DNA from: Aurantimonas coralicida DSM 14790
Lineage (GTDB): Bacteria > Pseudomonadota > Alphaproteobacteria > Rhizobiales > Rhizobiaceae
Reading direction: 5' to 3'
Assembly (NCBI RefSeq): GCF_000421645.1
Contig: NZ_ATXK01000003.1
Coordinates: 186,001-250,000 of the forward strand
DNA: 64,000 nt
Below, piece by piece: positions 61,082-64,000 of this stretch; the first letter of the stretch is position 1; each line of letters begins with the position of its first letter. Made by a program: the position numbers and the translations under genes. Under the pieces are notes generated by a model that saw only the letters and a list, made by a program, of their open reading frames with translations, had not been told where the DNA came from and ran no database searches.

Positions 61082-62329
61082 ATGAGCCCAGCCACCAATC
61101 TCCAGATCGACGGCGACCGCCTCTGGGATTCGCTGATGGAGATGGCGAAGATCGGCCCGGGCATCGCCGGCGGCAACAACCGCCAGACCCTGACCGACGA
61201 GGACGCCGAGGGGCGGTCGCTCTTCAAGGCATGGTGCGAGGCGGCCGGACTGACCATGGGCCTCGACACGATGGGCAACATGTTCGCCCGCCGCGAAGGC
61301 ACCGATCCCGACGCGCTGCCGGTCTATGTCGGCAGTCATCTCGATACCCAGCCGACCGGCGGCAAGTACGACGGCGTCCTCGGCGTGCTGGCCGGCCTCG
61401 AACTGGTGCGCACCCTCAACGACCTCAATATCCGCACTCGGCATCCGATCGTCGTCACCAACTGGACGAACGAGGAGGGCACCCGCTTTGCCCCGGCCAT
61501 GCTGGCCTCGGGTGTCTTCGCCGGCGTTCTGGAAGAGAGCTGGGCCAAGGACCGCAAGGACGCCGCCGGCAAGAGCTTCGGCGCCGAACTCGAACGGATC
61601 GGCTGGCAGGGCGACGAACCGGTCGGCAGCCGCAAGATGAAGGCGTTCTTCGAACTGCACATCGAGCAGGGGCCGATCCTGGAGGACGAGGGGATCGACA
61701 TCGGCGTCGTCACCCACGGCCAGGGGCTCTACTGGCTCGAGGTCACCCTGACCGGCAAGGAGAGCCACACCGGCTCGACGCCGATGTACAAGCGGCGCAA
61801 TGCCGGCCTCGGCATGGCGCGGGTGATCGAGCTCGTCCACGAGGTGGCGATGGATTACCAGCCGAACGCCGTCGGCACGATCGGCCAGATCGATGTCCAT
61901 CCGAACTCGCGCAACATCATTCCCGGCCGCTGCGTCTTCACCGTCGACATCCGCTCGCCGTCCAAGGAGACCCTCGACACGATGCGCGAGCGCATCGAGG
62001 ACGGCATCGACCTGATCGCCGACGCGCTGGACATCGACGTGTCCGTCGACGAGGTCGGCCATTTCGATCCGGTGACCTTCGACGAGACCTGCGTGACGGC
62101 CATCCGTAACGCCGCCGAGGCGCTCAGCTATTCCCACCGCAACATCGTCTCGGGCGCCGGTCACGACGCCTGCTGGATCAACCGCGTCGCACCGACCGCC
62201 ATGGTCATGTGCCCATGCGTCGACGGTCTGTCCCACAACGAGGCGGAAGAGATTTCCAAGGAATGGGCGACGGCCGGCGCCAACGTCCTGATGCGCGCAG
62301 TCGTGGAGACCGCGGGGATCGTGGAGTAG
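61082..62329 (+). CDS. M20-family N-carbamoyl-beta-alanine/amino acid hydrolase
   Basis: A 415-residue zinc amidohydrolase. Metal-binding segments are VGSHLDTQPTGGKYDGVLG (His and Asp), TNEEGTRFAPAM (Glu pair), FELHIEQGPILED (His) and GHDACW near the C-terminus. HTGSTPMYKRRNA belongs to the lid domain. These place it with beta-ureidopropionases and carbamoyl amino acid hydrolases (PydC/HyuC/AmaB). In this operon it should release beta-alanine, CO2 and ammonia from N-carbamoyl-beta-alanine made by dihydropyrimidinase. Confidence 0.9.
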   Translation: MSPATNLQIDGDRLWDSLMEMAKIGPGIAGGNNRQTLTDEDAEGRSLFKAWCEAAGLTMGLDTMGNMFARREGTDPDALPVYVGSHLDTQPTGGKYDGVLGVLAGLELVRTLNDLNIRTRHPIVVTNWTNEEGTRFAPAMLASGVFAGVLEESWAKDRKDAAGKSFGAELERIGWQGDEPVGSRKMKAFFELHIEQGPILEDEGIDIGVVTHGQGLYWLEVTLTGKESHTGSTPMYKRRNAGLGMARVIELVHEVAMDYQPNAVGTIGQIDVHPNSRNIIPGRCVFTVDIRSPSKETLDTMRERIEDGIDLIADALDIDVSVDEVGHFDPVTFDETCVTAIRNAAEALSYSHRNIVSGAGHDACWINRVAPTAMVMCPCVDGLSHNEAEEISKEWATAGANVLMRAVVETAGIVE

Positions 62330-62364
62330 GCTGGACCGGGATCGCGCAACGCCAGGAGGTCGTC

Positions 62365-62586
62365 ATGGGCAGGCCGAAGGAACTGACCGAGGGGCCGCGC
62401 GCCGACCTTCTTGCGAGAGGATATCGCCCCGTGGAGGTCTGGGTCATCGATCGCGACAGCGAAGCCCACCGTGCGGATGCGGAGCGCCAGGTTGCGAGCG
62501 CCGCCGAAGCGGATTCGCGTGACGCCGGCATCGACGAATGGACGGCGGGGATGAGCGCGAATTTGTGGGACGAAGGGGAATCGTGA
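62365..62586 (+). CDS. MazE-like antitoxin (DUF3018)
   Basis: A 73-residue protein. MGRPKELTEGPRADLLARGYRPVEVWVIDRDSE, read in parts, matches the DUF3018/MazE-like antitoxin pattern (an RxxL-ARG-RPVEVWV strand), followed by a helical acidic C-terminus that would wrap the toxin. AGGAGG lies before the ATG at 62365. The stop overlaps the toxin start by four bases (GTGA), typical of toxin-antitoxin pairs. It lies inside the pyrimidine operon, 35 bases after the hydrolase stop. Confidence 0.82.
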   Translation: MGRPKELTEGPRADLLARGYRPVEVWVIDRDSEAHRADAERQVASAAEADSRDAGIDEWTAGMSANLWDEGES

Positions 62587-62947
62587 GACGCGGCGATGTC
62601 TTCATTGCGTCTATGCGCGGTCCCTCGGGGAAGCCGAGGCCGACTGTCGTGATCCACGCCGATGAGTTCATCCGGTCGGATGGTCCGGTCATTGTCTGCC
62701 CGATGACGAGTGAACTGGCGGATGCCGCGTCGATTCGCGTGCGGATCGAACCGCGCCGTCGAATGGGTTGCGGGTCGATTCCGACGTTATGGTCGACCGG
62801 ATGGCGGCTGCCTTTGCGCGCGATCTCGGTCACCATGTCGGTCGACTGGAGCCCGCCGACATGACCCGCATCGAATTTGCCGCGATGAATGTTCTCGGTC
62901 TCGGCAAAGCCGCATCGATCATTGCAGCAGGAGGGGAAAGCCCATGA
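62583..62947 (+). pseudogene. MazF-like toxin with a frame shift in the middle
   Basis: From GTG at 62583 the frame encodes RRGDVFIASMRGPSGKPRP, VVIHADEF, VIVCPMTSEL and RVRIEPRRR, a MazF-type N-terminal half. In this frame it then continues into unrelated residues to a stop at 62864. In the minus-one frame, from AAT at 62762, it reads NGLRVDSDVMVDRMAAAFA, GHHVGRLEPADM and MNVLGLGKAAS, the expected MazF C-terminal half, to a stop at 62945-62947. One base appears to be missing, or there is a minus-one slip at CGA. The reading to 62947 overlaps the dihydropyrimidinase ATG by four bases. The cause could be mutation, sequencing error or recoding. Confidence 0.8.
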
Positions 62948-64000
62948 CCATCGTCATCAAGGGCGGCACGATCGTAACCGCCGATCTCACCTACAAGGCC
63001 GACATCCTGATCGACGGCGACACCATCGCGGCGATCGGACCGGACCTGTCGGGCGACGAGGTGATCGACGCCTCCGGCACCTACGTCATGCCCGGCGGCA
63101 TCGACCCGCACACCCATATGGAAATGCCCTTCATGGGCACCCATTCGGCCGACGATTTCGATTCCGGCTCGGCCGCGGCGCTGGCCGGCGGCACCACCAT
63201 GACCGTCGATTTCTGCCTGCCGGGGCCCGACCAGGGCCCCCTGGACGCGCTGCAGACCTGGTTCCAGAAGGCCGGCCCGGCCCGCACCGACTATTCCTTC
63301 CACATGGGCGTGACATGGTGGGGGCAGAAATATTTCGACGAGATGCCCAAGGTGGTCGAGGCGGGCATCAACACCTTCAAGCACTTCATGGCCTACAAGG
63401 GCGCGCTGATGGTGAATGACGACGAGATGTTCGCGTCCTTCACCCGCTGCGCCGAGCTCGGTGCCATGCCGCTGGTCCATGCCGAGAACGGCGACGTCGT
63501 CGCCTTCCTGCAGCAGAAGCTGCTGGCCGAGGGCAATAACGGGCCGGAGGGCCATGCCTATTCGCGCCCGCCCGAGGTCGAGGGCGAGGCGGTCAACCGC
63601 GCCATCATGATCGCCGATCAGGCGGGCGTGCCGCTCTACGTCGTCCACACCTCCTGCGAGCAGGCCCATGAAGCGATCCGCCGGGCCCGCCAGAAGGGCA
63701 TGCGGGTCTATGGCGAGCCGCTGATCCAGCATCTGGTGCTGGACGAGAGCGAGTATTTCCATCCCGACTGGCAGCACGCCGCCCGCCGGGTGATGTCGCC
63801 GCCCTTCCGCGACAAGAAGAACCAGGATTCCCTCTGGGCGGGGCTCGCCGCCGGCTCGCTGCAGGTCGTCGCGACGGACCATTGCGCCTTCACCGACGAG
63901 CAGAAGCGCATGGGGCTCGGCGACTTCACCAAGATCCCCAACGGCACCGGCGGCCTGGAAGACCGGCTTGCGGTCCTGTGGACCAAGGGCGTCGGCACCG
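62944..64000 (+). CDS. hydA: Dihydropyrimidinase (cut by right edge)
   Basis: The first 352 residues of a cyclic amidase that opens dihydrouracil to N-carbamoyl-beta-alanine. Metal ligands: PGGIDPHTHMEM (HxH), FKHFMAYKGALM with the Lys that becomes carboxylated, VHAEN and YVVHTSCE His residues, and VATDHCAF with the catalytic Asp. AGGAGGGG lies 8 bases before the ATG at 62944. The stop is beyond the window. It completes the set PreTA, dihydropyrimidinase, carbamoyl hydrolase and transaminase. Confidence 0.95.
   Translation, partial: MTIVIKGGTIVTADLTYKADILIDGDTIAAIGPDLSGDEVIDASGTYVMPGGIDPHTHMEMPFMGTHSADDFDSGSAAALAGGTTMTVDFCLPGPDQGPLDALQTWFQKAGPARTDYSFHMGVTWWGQKYFDEMPKVVEAGINTFKHFMAYKGALMVNDDEMFASFTRCAELGAMPLVHAENGDVVAFLQQKLLAEGNNGPEGHAYSRPPEVEGEAVNRAIMIADQAGVPLYVVHTSCEQAHEAIRRARQKGMRVYGEPLIQHLVLDESEYFHPDWQHAARRVMSPPFRDKKNQDSLWAGLAAGSLQVVATDHCAFTDEQKRMGLGDFTKIPNGTGGLEDRLAVLWTKGVGT

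Overview
The window is GC-rich DNA from an alphaproteobacterium, most likely a member of the Hyphomicrobiales (Rhizobiales). The evidence is a GapR/DUF2312 gene, an L21 protein with a helix-hairpin-helix tail next to L27, a DUF3305/DUF3306 formate dehydrogenase locus, and GTG/TTG starts throughout. This is a content-based guess, not a database match. I saw no rRNA, tRNA, CRISPR array, insertion sequence or prophage. Both window edges cut genes: mrp on the left, dihydropyrimidinase on the right.

Region 1 (1-18.3 kb) is a respiratory formate dehydrogenase (FDH) locus. A long minus-strand series runs TorD-like chaperone, 69-aa Tat protein, FDH alpha (Cys instead of selenocysteine), beta, gamma, WD40-cytochrome c fusion, 42-aa membrane peptide, DUF6494, a degenerate biotin/lipoate ligase-like protein, DUF6352 and a small membrane protein. 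A 680-aa polyferredoxin and the DUF3305-DUF3306 pair are divergent from each other. Next door are a tungstate ABC transporter (tupBCA), a regulator joining an excisionase-type DNA-binding domain to a periplasmic-binding-protein-like domain, and mobB. Metal uptake, sensing, cofactor synthesis and enzyme are therefore clustered.

Region 2 (18.3-21.9 kb) holds an Arg/Asp-rich secreted protein, a TadG-like von Willebrand A protein, a cupin and gapR.

Region 3 (22-35.8 kb) is an accessory catabolic block. It contains a two-subunit aconitase X, an orphan enolase-superfamily enzyme, an SDR, an L-idonate dehydrogenase-like enzyme and a D-threonine aldolase-type PLP enzyme. Facing these are a TRAP transporter, a CoA transferase and a GntR regulator with two copies of one operator-like sequence, then DMT and MATE exporters.

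Region 4 (35.8-42.6 kb) is core genome: nadD, proA, proB, obgE, a DUF3833 lipoprotein, a GNAT, rpmA and rplU.

Region 5 (42.6-49 kb) is a sugar-acid cluster: GntR, a 3-hydroxyisobutyrate dehydrogenase-family enzyme, D-erythronate dehydrogenase-like DenD, an SDR, an IlvD/Edd dehydratase and an OtnI/Hyi-like isomerase. A perfect GntR-type palindrome lies upstream of the dehydratase. A SleB-type hydrolase and an alpha/beta-hydrolase lipoprotein follow.

Region 6 (51.5-64 kb) encodes reductive pyrimidine catabolism: preT, preA, a RutR-like TetR regulator with matching operators, a beta-alanine:pyruvate-type transaminase, a carbamoyl-amino-acid hydrolase and dihydropyrimidinase. Also present are an FAD dehydrogenase, a GGDEF-EAL protein with a degenerate GGDEF motif, and a mazEF-like pair whose toxin frame is shifted, lying between the last two pathway genes.
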